Part shown: in pieces, positions 1 through 5,553 of the stretch
How positions within the stretch are numbered: the stretch's first letter is position 1
How the letters are laid out: every line of letters begins with the position of its first letter
Source of the DNA: Clostridia bacterium
GTDB lineage: Bacteria > Bacillota > Clostridia > Oscillospirales > CAG-272
NCBI GenBank assembly: GCA_017455945.1
Contig: JAFTLM010000155.1
Location: 1-8,998 of the forward strand
Reading direction: 5' to 3'
Length of the DNA: 8,998 bases
Position numbers and translations under genes: made by a program
The notes under the pieces: model-generated
Databases searched by the model: none
What the model was told of the DNA's origin: nothing
Seen by the model: only the letters and a program-made list of their open reading frames with translations

Positions 1-1
1 A

Positions 2-40
2 GATGACGACGATTCTCTGAGCGGTCAGTTTGGTTATTGA
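2..40 (+). CDS. Possible C-terminal end of an upstream gene (partial)
   Basis: An open frame enters from the left edge and stops at TGA 38-40, one base before the ATG of the next gene. The visible residues are DDDDSLSGQFGY. The one-base spacing and the lack of a clear Shine-Dalgarno sequence before ATG 42 would fit translational coupling to this frame. The fragment is too short to assign. By neighbourhood, tsaB or a Sua5/TsaC-type gene would be plausible, but nothing in these residues shows it. A second frame that stops at 18-20 is an alternative. Confidence 0.3.
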   Translation, partial: DDDDSLSGQFGY

Positions 41-41
41 T

Positions 42-569
42 ATGGCGGTTCTTGAAAGAGAGCTTGAAAAAGCCACCGTAAAGGGCGGAGGCGAGCGTTT
101 CGTTTGCTTTGTCTGTACGGGGAATACCTGCCGTTCGCCAATGGCGGCGGCTGTGTTTAACAATATGTCGCTGGCACCCGAGGTCTGCACTATGTGCGAT
201 ATGGAAAAGCTGCTTAACGCCAAGAATATAAAGGCGTTGTCGGCGGGGCTGGCGGCGTTCGGAGAGCCGATTTCGGAAAACGCCGTCAAGGCTCTTGAGG
301 AGGCGGGGATTCCTTCCACGCCCAAAAACGACTACAAAGGTCATATTTCCTGCGGAATAGAGCTTGACGTTATGCAGAAGTGCGAGCTTGTGGTGGGGAT
401 ATCCTCCTCTCACGCTGTGCGTCTGATGGCGATGTTTCCGCAGTTCGCCTCAAAGATAACCTGTATGCCCGAGGACATTCCCGACCCCTGGGGCGGAAGC
501 CTTGAGGATTATAAAGAGTGTCTTGCGAAGATAAGCGAGGGCGTCGGAAAGATATACGAGAGCCTATGA
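42..569 (+). CDS. ywlE: Low-molecular-weight phosphatase, protein-arginine-phosphatase (YwlE) type
   Basis: Cytoplasmic phosphatase of the low-molecular-weight PTP fold, 175 aa from ATG 42. The catalytic P-loop reads FVCTGNTCRSP, with nucleophile Cys25 and Arg31 in the CX5R motif (numbered from ATG 42). The general-acid region DPWGGSLEDY lies about 28 residues from the C-terminus and closely resembles the DPFGGS segment of B. subtilis YwlE. The Thr in CTGNTCR is the residue that in YwlE favours phosphoarginine over phosphotyrosine; classical LMW-PTPs have Ile or Leu there. The likely role is therefore removing arginine phosphorylation from proteins. No McsB kinase is in view. Two oddities: about 20 charged residues precede the usual start, and an insert with a CTMC pair follows the first helix. 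A TTG at 30 is in frame, but ATG 42 follows the upstream stop directly and is preferred. There is no in-frame start closer to the P-loop. The end overlaps rimI. Confidence 0.85.
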   Translation: MAVLERELEKATVKGGGERFVCFVCTGNTCRSPMAAAVFNNMSLAPEVCTMCDMEKLLNAKNIKALSAGLAAFGEPISENAVKALEEAGIPSTPKNDYKGHISCGIELDVMQKCELVVGISSSHAVRLMAMFPQFASKITCMPEDIPDPWGGSLEDYKECLAKISEGVGKIYESL

Positions 570-1003
570 GAGAGATAAGATTGGTTGAGGCTTGCCACAT
601 CTGTGACATCGCCGAGATAGAGCGGCTTTGCTTTGGAGAGCCCTGGTCTGAGAAGGCGTTGGAGCTGTTGCTCCGCGACGGAAATTTCGGCGTGACGGTG
701 CTTGAGGAGGGCGTGCCGGTGTCCTACGTAGGTGTAATATCGGCAGTTCCCGAGGGCGAGATAACCAACGTGGCTACCCACCCCGATTTCAGACGGCGGG
801 GAATAGCGGGCGAGCTGTTGGAGTTTTTGAAAAAAGAGGCGGCAGACCGTGGAATAGACAGCCTCTACCTTGAGGTCAGGCGTTCTAACGAGGCGGCAAA
901 AAGCCTTTATGAAAAGTCGGGATTTTCGGTTATCGGCGAGAGAAAGGGATTTTACAAGAACCCCAAAGAGGACGCCGTGCTGATGGGGTGGAGAAAAGAG
1001 TAA
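566..1003 (+). CDS. rimI: Ribosomal protein S18 N-alpha-acetyltransferase RimI-like (GNAT)
   Basis: GNAT-fold N-acetyltransferase of 145 aa, the usual RimI length. RimI acetylates the N-terminal alanine of ribosomal protein S18 using acetyl-CoA. The acetyl-CoA binding motif is visible as ATHPDFRRRGIAGELL (R-R-x-G-x-A/G), after the strand EGEITNVA. The RimI-typical segment LEVRRSNEAAKSLYEKSGF with following GERKGFY completes the domain. I chose ATG 566 because it forms an ATGA overlap with the phosphatase stop (567-569) and puts the protein start at the conserved first strand. A GTG at 518 would give 16 unsupported extra residues. The gene lies just before tsaD, as in B. subtilis ydiD-ydiE, which supports RimI over a generic GNAT. 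The exact substrate is inferred. Confidence 0.88.
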   Translation: MREIRLVEACHICDIAEIERLCFGEPWSEKALELLLRDGNFGVTVLEEGVPVSYVGVISAVPEGEITNVATHPDFRRRGIAGELLEFLKKEAADRGIDSLYLEVRRSNEAAKSLYEKSGFSVIGERKGFYKNPKEDAVLMGWRKE

Positions 1004-1008
1004 ACCGT

Positions 1009-1048
1009 GAGAACGGGGAGAACGGGAGAACGGGAGAACGGGGGAACG
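1009..1048 (+). repeat. Tandem 8-nt repeat (GAGAACGG)n
   Basis: About five head-to-tail copies of GAGAACGG begin at 1009, 1018, 1026 and 1034, with a degenerate last unit GGGAACG at 1042-1048. The first unit is 9 nt because of an extra G, and the G-run length varies (3-5 G), as expected of slipped-strand copying. It lies five bases after the rimI stop and just before a hairpin. No coding potential is evident. Confidence 0.85.
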
Positions 1049-1049
1049 T

Positions 1050-1071
1050 GTTCCTTTTTGAAAAAAGGAAC
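1050..1071 (+). repeat. Perfect intergenic hairpin GTTCCTTTTT/AAAAAGGAAC
   Basis: A 10-bp perfect inverted repeat (1050-1059 and 1062-1071) has only two bases between the arms; a 3-4 nt loop with a slightly shorter stem is physically likelier. It is not followed by a T-run, so it is not a clear terminator for rimI. The rest of the 1004-1220 spacer contains a GGGCCC hexamer (1117-1122), a short GGCGG/CCGCC hairpin (1136-1140/1148-1152) and an isolated TATAAT (1097-1102) without a matching -35. The whole stretch resembles a short interspersed intergenic element, but this was not checked. Confidence 0.6.
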
Positions 1072-1220
1072 CGAAAAACTTTTCTGATAGGGGATTTATA
1101 ATAAAATCTTTTTATAGGGCCCTCAGAACTCACTCGGCGGCTGAACACCGCCTCGTTGGTTTTAATTTAAAATATGCGGGGACGTAGCTTTGAGGCTATG
1201 TCTTTGCGTCAGGAGAAGAC

Positions 1221-2225
1221 ATGTACATACTTGGACTTGAGTCCTCATGCGACGAGACCTCTGCGGCTGTCGTGGAAATGAGTGAGGGCGTAAGAAAAAT
1301 AAAATCGAATATAATCGCTTCGCAGATAGACACCCACCGTCTTTACGGAGGCGTGGTGCCCGAAATTGCGTCGCGCGCACACATAGAGGCGATATCAAGA
1401 ATAACCTACGAGGCACTTGAGACGGCGGGAGTTAAGCTTGAGGACATCGGTCTTGTGGCTGTTACCTCTCACCCCGGGCTTATCGGCGCGCTTCTGGTAG
1501 GTGTCAATTTTGCAAAATCGCTTGCCTATGCAAACAAAATTCCTCTTGTGGGGGTCAACCACATCAAGGGGCATATAGCCGCCAACTATCTGGCTTTTTC
1601 GGAGCTGGAGCCCCCCTTTACCGCCCTGGTGGTTTCGGGAGGTCATACCTCGATTTACGACGCGGAGAACTACACTTCCTTAAAGGAAATCGGCGGCACG
1701 AGAGACGACGCGGCGGGCGAGGCGTTTGATAAAATAGGACGTGTTATCGGACTTCCGTACCCTGCGGGGGCGGCTATGGATAAGCTTGCCTGCGAGGGGG
1801 GCAAAAACGCGGTGGCACTTCCTTCTCCCGCACTGGCGGGCGACACTCTGGACTTTTCGTTCAGCGGAATAAAGACGGCGGCACTTAACTACCTCAACTC
1901 GGCAAAGCAGTCGGGTGCAGAGGTGAACAGAGCCGACCTTGCGGCGTCTTACACCGAAAAAATAGTGTCGGCTATAGTAAAAAAGACCGAGGCGGCACTT
2001 TTGAGGAGCGGCTCAAAGAAGCTTGCGGTGGCGGGCGGAGTTGCCGCCAACTCGCACCTGAGAGCGGCACTTGAAAAAATGTGCAAAAAGCAAGGAGCGG
2101 AGTTCTACGTTCCGCCTATCTCGCTTTGCGGAGACAACGCGGCAATGATAGCGGCGGCGGGGTACTATAAGTACCTTGACGGCAAGACCGCCGACACTTC
2201 GCTTAACGCATCGGCACTGGACTGA
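1221..2225 (+). CDS. tsaD: tRNA N6-threonylcarbamoyltransferase TsaD (Gcp/YgjD/Kae1 family)
   Basis: TsaD transfers the threonylcarbamoyl group from threonylcarbamoyl-AMP to A37 of ANN-decoding tRNAs, working in the cytoplasm with TsaB and TsaE. The 334-aa length is normal for the family. The N-terminal ASKHA signature GLESSCDET is at residues 5-13. The metal-binding motif NHIKGH gives His114 and His118, and the third ligand is the Asp of LCGDNAAM near residue 305. SGGHTSIY (about 139-146), GGTRDDAAGEAFDK (158-171) and AGGVAANS are further family motifs. Start ATG 1221 is backed by AGGAG at 1211-1215 with 5-nt spacing. No strong terminator follows; the downstream spacer leads to rex. The product is essential in most bacteria. 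Confidence 0.97.
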   Translation: MYILGLESSCDETSAAVVEMSEGVRKIKSNIIASQIDTHRLYGGVVPEIASRAHIEAISRITYEALETAGVKLEDIGLVAVTSHPGLIGALLVGVNFAKSLAYANKIPLVGVNHIKGHIAANYLAFSELEPPFTALVVSGGHTSIYDAENYTSLKEIGGTRDDAAGEAFDKIGRVIGLPYPAGAAMDKLACEGGKNAVALPSPALAGDTLDFSFSGIKTAALNYLNSAKQSGAEVNRADLAASYTEKIVSAIVKKTEAALLRSGSKKLAVAGGVAANSHLRAALEKMCKKQGAEFYVPPISLCGDNAAMIAAAGYYKYLDGKTADTSLNASALD

Positions 2226-2327
2226 AAAAGTTGTCAAGAGTTTTTTGAAAAATTAATTTTGGGGCGAAAAAAGCATCGTCAAAATAACCAAAAAGTCGGT
2301 GGCTATTGGCTTTGAGACGCTTTTGAG

Positions 2328-2491
2328 TTGTCAACAGAAGTTATCAACAGGCTGTTGATAACTTTGCGAAAATCTGTTGATAACTTAAAAAATAGCCTGT
2401 GAGAAAGTGCGGAAATCAAGATAAATCAAGCATCTTTGAGAAAAAGATGATAAAAAATGTCGCATTTTAGCGAAATTTCGGGTGTTGATAA
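2328..2491. promoter_or_regulatory. Cluster of DnaA-box-like 9-mers (TTATCAACA)
   Basis: Four exact copies of TTATCAACA occur: 2341-2349 on the + strand, and 2353-2361, 2375-2383 and 2483-2491 on the - strand. A fifth site, TTGTCAACA at 2328-2336, differs by one base. The second and third sites form a 27-nt palindrome (2338-2364) with perfect 13-bp arms around one central G. The 13-mer CTGTTGATAACTT is exactly duplicated at 2352-2364 and 2374-2386, a 22-bp period or about two helical turns. TTATCAACA differs by one base from the DnaA box consensus TTATCCACA. The repeats are directly visible; DnaA binding is inferred from the similarity and from the replication genes downstream. Another regulator that binds this palindrome is possible. 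Confidence 0.6.
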
Positions 2492-2513
2492 ATGAAATTC
2501 CATTAAATGTAAA
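2485..2513 (+). promoter_or_regulatory. Candidate sigma-A promoter for rex-dnaB/D-dnaI
   Basis: TTGATA at 2485-2490 (5 of 6 to the -35 consensus) is followed after 17 bp by TGTAAA at 2508-2513 (4 of 6 to the -10). The -35 hexamer lies inside the fifth TTATCAACA-type box, so a protein bound there would block polymerase. It lies about 67 nt before the rex start. Confidence 0.4.
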
Positions 2514-2579
2514 CCTGAAAAGTTTGTAGGAATACACAAAAAATGAAGAGAAAATCGAAGGACGATTGGGAGATAAATT

Positions 2580-3263
2580 ATGAAAAACAGCGGAAACAAT
2601 CAGTTTGCTACGGGGGCGGGAAGAAACAACCGCGCAACACCGTCTGATTCGGTGATAAAGAGACTTCCCAGATACTTCAGATATCTGAGAATACTTATGA
2701 GAAACGGCATTTCGAGAATAAGCTCAAACGAGCTTTCCAAGATGATGAACGTGACGGCGTCCCAGATACGCCAGGACCTTAACTGTTTCGGCGGATTTGG
2801 TCAGCAGGGTTACGGATACAACGTGGAATACCTTTATGCAAAAATATGCGACCTGCTGGGCGTGGGTGCCGGGCTTTGTTCTGTTATTATCGGAGCGGGC
2901 AACCTGGGCAGGGCGATAGTCAGAAGCAACATGTTTGACAAGCGAGGCGTGGAGATAATAGGAATGTTTGATATCAACCCCGTGCTTGTCAATCAGAAAA
3001 TCGAGCACGTTGACGTGTACGCAATGGAATCTCTTGACGAGTTCTGCAGAAATAACAGGGTTGATTTTGCAGTGCTTACGCTTCCCAAGGAGAGTGCCCA
3101 GGAGGTGGCTTCACGCCTTATGGGGCGTGGGGTACAGGGCGTTTGGAACTTTACGGGGCAGGAGCTTGAGCTGGGAGAGGGTGCCATTGTTGAAAACGTA
3201 CACCTTGGCGACTCGCTGATGACACTCTGTTACAGAGTATACGCGGACCAAAGCGAAAATTGA
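2580..3263 (+). CDS. rex: Redox-sensing transcriptional repressor Rex
   Basis: Rex binds operator DNA when NAD+ dominates and releases it when NADH rises, controlling fermentation and respiration genes. The protein is 227 aa. A winged-helix DNA-binding domain spans about residues 24-92, with the characteristic RLPRYFRYLRILMRNG and MNVTASQIRQDLNCFG segments. A Rossmann domain follows, with GAGNLG at 105-110 and an acidic residue in FDINP (130-134) at the expected cofactor-binding place. The C-terminal helix GDSLMTLCYRVYA is the domain-swapped end typical of Rex dimers. The first 20 residues are an Asn/Gly-rich extension beyond most family members, yet ATG 2580 has GGGAG at 2568-2572 with 7-nt spacing, so the start is well supported. 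It leads a unit with two replication genes, 12 nt apart from the next start. No clear TTGTTAA-type Rex operator was seen upstream. Confidence 0.97.
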   Translation: MKNSGNNQFATGAGRNNRATPSDSVIKRLPRYFRYLRILMRNGISRISSNELSKMMNVTASQIRQDLNCFGGFGQQGYGYNVEYLYAKICDLLGVGAGLCSVIIGAGNLGRAIVRSNMFDKRGVEIIGMFDINPVLVNQKIEHVDVYAMESLDEFCRNNRVDFAVLTLPKESAQEVASRLMGRGVQGVWNFTGQELELGEGAIVENVHLGDSLMTLCYRVYADQSEN

Positions 3264-3275
3264 CGGGAGAAGAGA

Positions 3276-4274
3276 ATGAAGATATATTTTGAGTACGGCA
3301 GAAGTGCGTTTGCACTTCCCGCAGTTTCCAAAAAATTGCTTGCGAGAGCGGGAAAAACCGAGCTGAAGCTGCTTGTTTGTCTTGCCTCGGTTCCCGAGCT
3401 TTGCGAAAAATACGACGAGCTTGCCGACGGCTTGGCACAGGAAATCAAGGTGTCCAGAAGTGCTCTTGACAGTGCCCTCAGCTTTTGGATCGGTGCCGGG
3501 ATAATTTCCAAAGAGAGGGATGACGGTACGGCGATACCTGCCGAAGAGACAGCGGTAAGCGAGAAGCTTGTGCCCGCCGAGGAGGAGCCGCCAAAGCGAA
3601 GCCGTGTGACCGAGCTTCCTCAGTACACGGGCGACGAGTTTACAAAGGTAATGGAACGCCGCGGCGAGCTGTCGGGGCTTATAGAAGAAGCGCAAAACGT
3701 GCTGGGCAAGGTTTTCAACATCACCGAGACACAGTTGCTTGTCAGCATTTCGGAGGGGCTGGGACTTGACGACGAGTACGTGCTTGGTCTGCTTGCTTAT
3801 TGCAAACAGATAGGCAAGGCGAATCTGCGATACGTAGAGAAAATCGCCTGCTCGTTCTACGACAAAGGTATATGCACCGCAAAACAGCTTGAAGAATATT
3901 TGCGTACAGCCGATATGCTGGCTTCCGCCGAGAGCAAGATACGCAAGATATTCGGAATAGGCGACCGTGCCTTTACGTCAAAAGAAAGCAAGTACATAAA
4001 CGATTGGATAACGGTTTACAAATTTGACTTCGAGGTGATAAAGCTGGCTTACGAGGATACGGTGAACGCCACCTCCAAGCCTTCTATGAGCTACGCAAAC
4101 AAGGTGCTTGAGAGCTGGTTTGCGGAGGGATACAAGAGCGTTTCCGACGTGGAAAAATCCAAGGAAAAGAAGAAGGGCAGCCGTGAATCTGCACAGGCTA
4201 CCAGCTTTAACGTGGACGATTTCTTCAACGCCGCAATAAACAAGGGCTTTGGAGAGGACAAGCAGGGAGGTTAA
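3276..4274 (+). CDS. DnaD/DnaB-like primosome (replication initiation) protein
   Basis: Member of the Firmicutes DnaD/DnaB family that remodels DNA and recruits the replicative helicase loader at origins and restart sites; 332 aa. The N-terminal part (about 1-85) fits a winged-helix DDBH1-type domain. An acidic/proline-rich linker (about 85-115) follows, then two DDBH2-type domains. The first (about 131-210) contains Y186-x3-I190-x3-F194; the second (about 213-290) contains INDWITVYKFDFEVIKLAYE and Y273-x3-V277-x3-W281. These match the YxxxIxxxW motif known in B. subtilis DnaD. Two DDBH2 copies is the layout of B. subtilis DnaB rather than DnaD. The tail FNVDDFFNAA (311-320), after a Lys-rich stretch, may be an interaction peptide. 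The start has GGGAG at 3265-3269. The helicase-loader gene begins 2 nt after its stop, like the B. subtilis dnaB-dnaI pair. Family assignment is firm; DnaB versus DnaD orthology is inferred. Confidence 0.87.
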   Translation: MKIYFEYGRSAFALPAVSKKLLARAGKTELKLLVCLASVPELCEKYDELADGLAQEIKVSRSALDSALSFWIGAGIISKERDDGTAIPAEETAVSEKLVPAEEEPPKRSRVTELPQYTGDEFTKVMERRGELSGLIEEAQNVLGKVFNITETQLLVSISEGLGLDDEYVLGLLAYCKQIGKANLRYVEKIACSFYDKGICTAKQLEEYLRTADMLASAESKIRKIFGIGDRAFTSKESKYINDWITVYKFDFEVIKLAYEDTVNATSKPSMSYANKVLESWFAEGYKSVSDVEKSKEKKKGSRESAQATSFNVDDFFNAAINKGFGEDKQGG

Positions 4275-4276
4275 AA

Positions 4277-5257
4277 GTGGGATACAACAGAAAAAATCTT
4301 AAAAGAATAAAAGAGGAATACTCCACAAAGCACCTGGTTGCCGAAAGAGAGGCTGAAATCAAACGTCGGGAGCTTCACGCAGAGCTTCCGCAGCTTGCCG
4401 ACATAGATAAAAAGCTGTCGGGCGTGGGTGTGGAGCTTATGGGAGTGGCTTTGTCGGCGGGAGCCGACAAGGAGGCACGCTTTGCCGCACTTCGCTGTGA
4501 GACGGATGCGCTCAACAAAAAGCGAAACGAATTGCTGGTGGCGGCGGGATATCCCGCAGACTACACCGACGTGAAATACGAGTGCGAAAAATGTTCGGAC
4601 TCGGGCTACGTGGGTATAAAGATGTGCGACTGCATGAGAGAGGCTTTGGTTATGGCGGGCTATGAAAGCTCGGGAATTGCTCATCTTCTGAGAACCCAGA
4701 CCTTTGAGAATTTTTCGCTTGACTATTACAAGGCAAAGCCCGAAAGCTATGCGATGATGGAAAAGATATTCGGCTACGTGAAGAATTACGCCGAGAATTT
4801 TGAAAGCGGAAAATCGGAAAACATCGCGATGTTTGGCGGTACGGGACTTGGAAAAACGCATATTTCAAGTGCTGTTGCCAAAAAGGTTATCGAAAAGGGA
4901 AACGACGTCTTTTACGTGACGGCGGTGGGTATGGTTTCGGATTTTGAGGCAGAGCAGTTTGGCTCAGAGCATATGGCAAAGGGTGAGCTGACCGACAGAT
5001 ATTTCGATTGCGATCTTCTCATAATCGACGACCTGGGAGCCGAGCTGTCCAATCAGTTTACGGTTTCCTGCCTGTACAATCTGCTTAACGTGAGAATAAA
5101 CCGCCGCGCGGCGACAATTATAAGCACGAATCTTACTCAGCAGGAGCTTTTTAAGAAGTACAACGAGAGAATTACCAGCCGAATCATCGGCGAGTTCCGC
5201 ATTCTGCCCTTTACGGGAACCGACATAAGAATGCAGAAAATAAAAGGCGGTAAATGA
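4277..5257 (+). CDS. dnaI: DnaI/DnaC-type AAA+ replicative helicase loader
   Basis: ATPase that loads the ring-shaped replicative helicase on DNA; 326 aa. The N-terminal region is charged and helical (about 1-95), probably the helicase-binding part. A likely zinc cluster follows: Cys103-x2-Cys106 and Cys117-x-Cys119 (YECEKCSDSGYVGIKMCDC). The AAA+ core has Walker A GGTGLGKTH (187-195), Walker B LLIIDDLGAE (247-256), the sensor-1 segment IISTNL (281-286) and an arginine-finger region ERITSRIIGE (297-306). The gene starts at GTG 4277, decided by the strong AGGGAGG at 4264-4270 inside the end of the preceding gene with 6-nt spacing. Loaders of this family also resemble IstB transposition ATPases, but no IS ends or istA are near, and the DnaD/DnaB-like neighbour supports a chromosomal role. 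A strong terminator overlaps its stop codon. Confidence 0.92.
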   Translation: MGYNRKNLKRIKEEYSTKHLVAEREAEIKRRELHAELPQLADIDKKLSGVGVELMGVALSAGADKEARFAALRCETDALNKKRNELLVAAGYPADYTDVKYECEKCSDSGYVGIKMCDCMREALVMAGYESSGIAHLLRTQTFENFSLDYYKAKPESYAMMEKIFGYVKNYAENFESGKSENIAMFGGTGLGKTHISSAVAKKVIEKGNDVFYVTAVGMVSDFEAEQFGSEHMAKGELTDRYFDCDLLIIDDLGAELSNQFTVSCLYNLLNVRINRRAATIISTNLTQQELFKKYNERITSRIIGEFRILPFTGTDIRMQKIKGGK

Positions 5258-5293
5258 GAAAAACGACGGTGTTAAACCGTCGTTTTTCTTTTT
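5257..5293 (+). terminator. Strong rho-independent terminator of the rex-dnaI unit
   Basis: Stem arms at about 5257-5270 and 5276-5289, with core AAAAACGACGGT/ACCGTCGTTTTT and loop GTTAA, give 12 bp extending to about 14 with the flanking bases. T-rich sequence follows to 5293. The upstream arm begins at the last base of the dnaI stop codon TGA (5255-5257), so hairpin and stop codon share sequence. Confidence 0.9.
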
Positions 5294-5311
5294 GTGAACC
5301 TATATTCACAA

Positions 5312-5339
5312 TAAAGGGGCTGTCCTGAGACAGCCCCTT
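5312..5339 (-). terminator. Terminator for the minus-strand holin-like/araC unit
   Basis: Perfect 11-bp arms AAGGGGCTGTC (5314-5324) and GACAGCCCCTT (5329-5339) surround a 4-nt loop. Read on the minus strand the stem ends in CCCCTTTATT, a short T-rich tail. It sits 10 nt past the stop of the holin-like gene, as expected for the end of that unit. It may also act on the plus strand as a second stop for the convergent dnaI unit. Confidence 0.75.
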
Positions 5340-5348
5340 GTTGTTGGG

Positions 5349-5552
5349 TTATTCGCTTTTTCCTGCGTCCACCATACCCTCGGCGAAAATATACGCCACC
5401 AGCACGCCTATTGCAGACACAAGACCGGTTATTTGCCCCGTGGTCATTTCATCGATGCCGAACATCGCCGCAAGCGATACGGCAACGCCCACAACGGCAC
5501 TCCAAAGCTTTCTGCTTGAAAGCTTTCTTTTTATATTGTCCGATATTTTCAT
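5349..5552 (-). CDS. Small phage holin-like membrane protein
   Basis: Predicted 67-aa inner-membrane protein. A basic N-terminus (ISDNIKRKLSSRK) is followed by a membrane segment at about 17-33 (WSAVVGVAVSLAAMFGI), a short polar turn (DEMTTGQ), a second membrane segment at about 41-57 (ITGLVSAIGVLVAYIFA) and a short charged tail. This is the size and topology of small two-pass phage holins found in clostridial prophages; holins make membrane lesions that release endolysin. The start at 5552 (minus) is chosen because AGGAGG (5562-5557) lies 4 nt upstream; an in-frame codon 36 nt earlier lies inside the preceding gene. It is translationally close to the upstream small gene (1-nt gap). No endolysin, tail or other phage gene is nearby, so a real lysis role is not shown. 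Confidence 0.6.
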   Translation of the reverse strand: MKISDNIKRKLSSRKLWSAVVGVAVSLAAMFGIDEMTTGQITGLVSAIGVLVAYIFAEGMVDAGKSE

Positions 5553-5553
5553 T

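Larger units (their letters stand above)
2226..2579. other. 354-nt AT-rich spacer between tsaD and rex
   Basis: No gene is seen here. The spacer starts with the 12-bp palindrome AAAATTAATTTT (2249-2260), continues with the 9-mer box cluster (2328-2491, listed separately), and includes a CATCTTT/AAAGATG hairpin (2431-2437/2443-2449) and a small AAAATG/CATTTT stem (2454-2459/2463-2468). The part after 2390 is strongly AT-rich. A rex promoter candidate and a GGGAG ribosome binding site (2568-2572) close the region. Confidence 0.8.

Noticed and set aside
518..565. Upstream GTG start for rimI
   Set aside because: It would add 16 residues inside the phosphatase gene, while ATG 566 gives the ATGA coupling and the normal family length.
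1009..1048. CRISPR-like array
   Set aside because: The units are 8-9 nt and contiguous, with no spacers and no cas genes.
1050..1071. Hairpin as a rho-independent terminator of rimI
   Set aside because: No T-run follows the stem (CCGAAAAACTTTT), so it does not meet the pattern on the plus strand.
2226..2579. Chromosomal oriC at the box cluster
   Set aside because: Genes on both sides run on the same strand without divergence, and no dnaA, dnaN or rpmH is near. A regulatory cluster fits better, although a GC-skew plot of the genome would decide.
3111..3695. Antisense open frame of 194 codons over rex and the DnaB/DnaD-like gene
   Set aside because: No family resemblance and no suitable ribosome binding site were seen; both sense genes are clearly real.
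5292..5311. TTGTGAA-N6-TTCACAA, resembling a Rex operator half-site pair
   Set aside because: Known Rex sites of this type have a 4-bp centre, here it is 6, and it lies between two convergent terminators with no promoter to repress. It is more likely incidental or part of the terminator structure.
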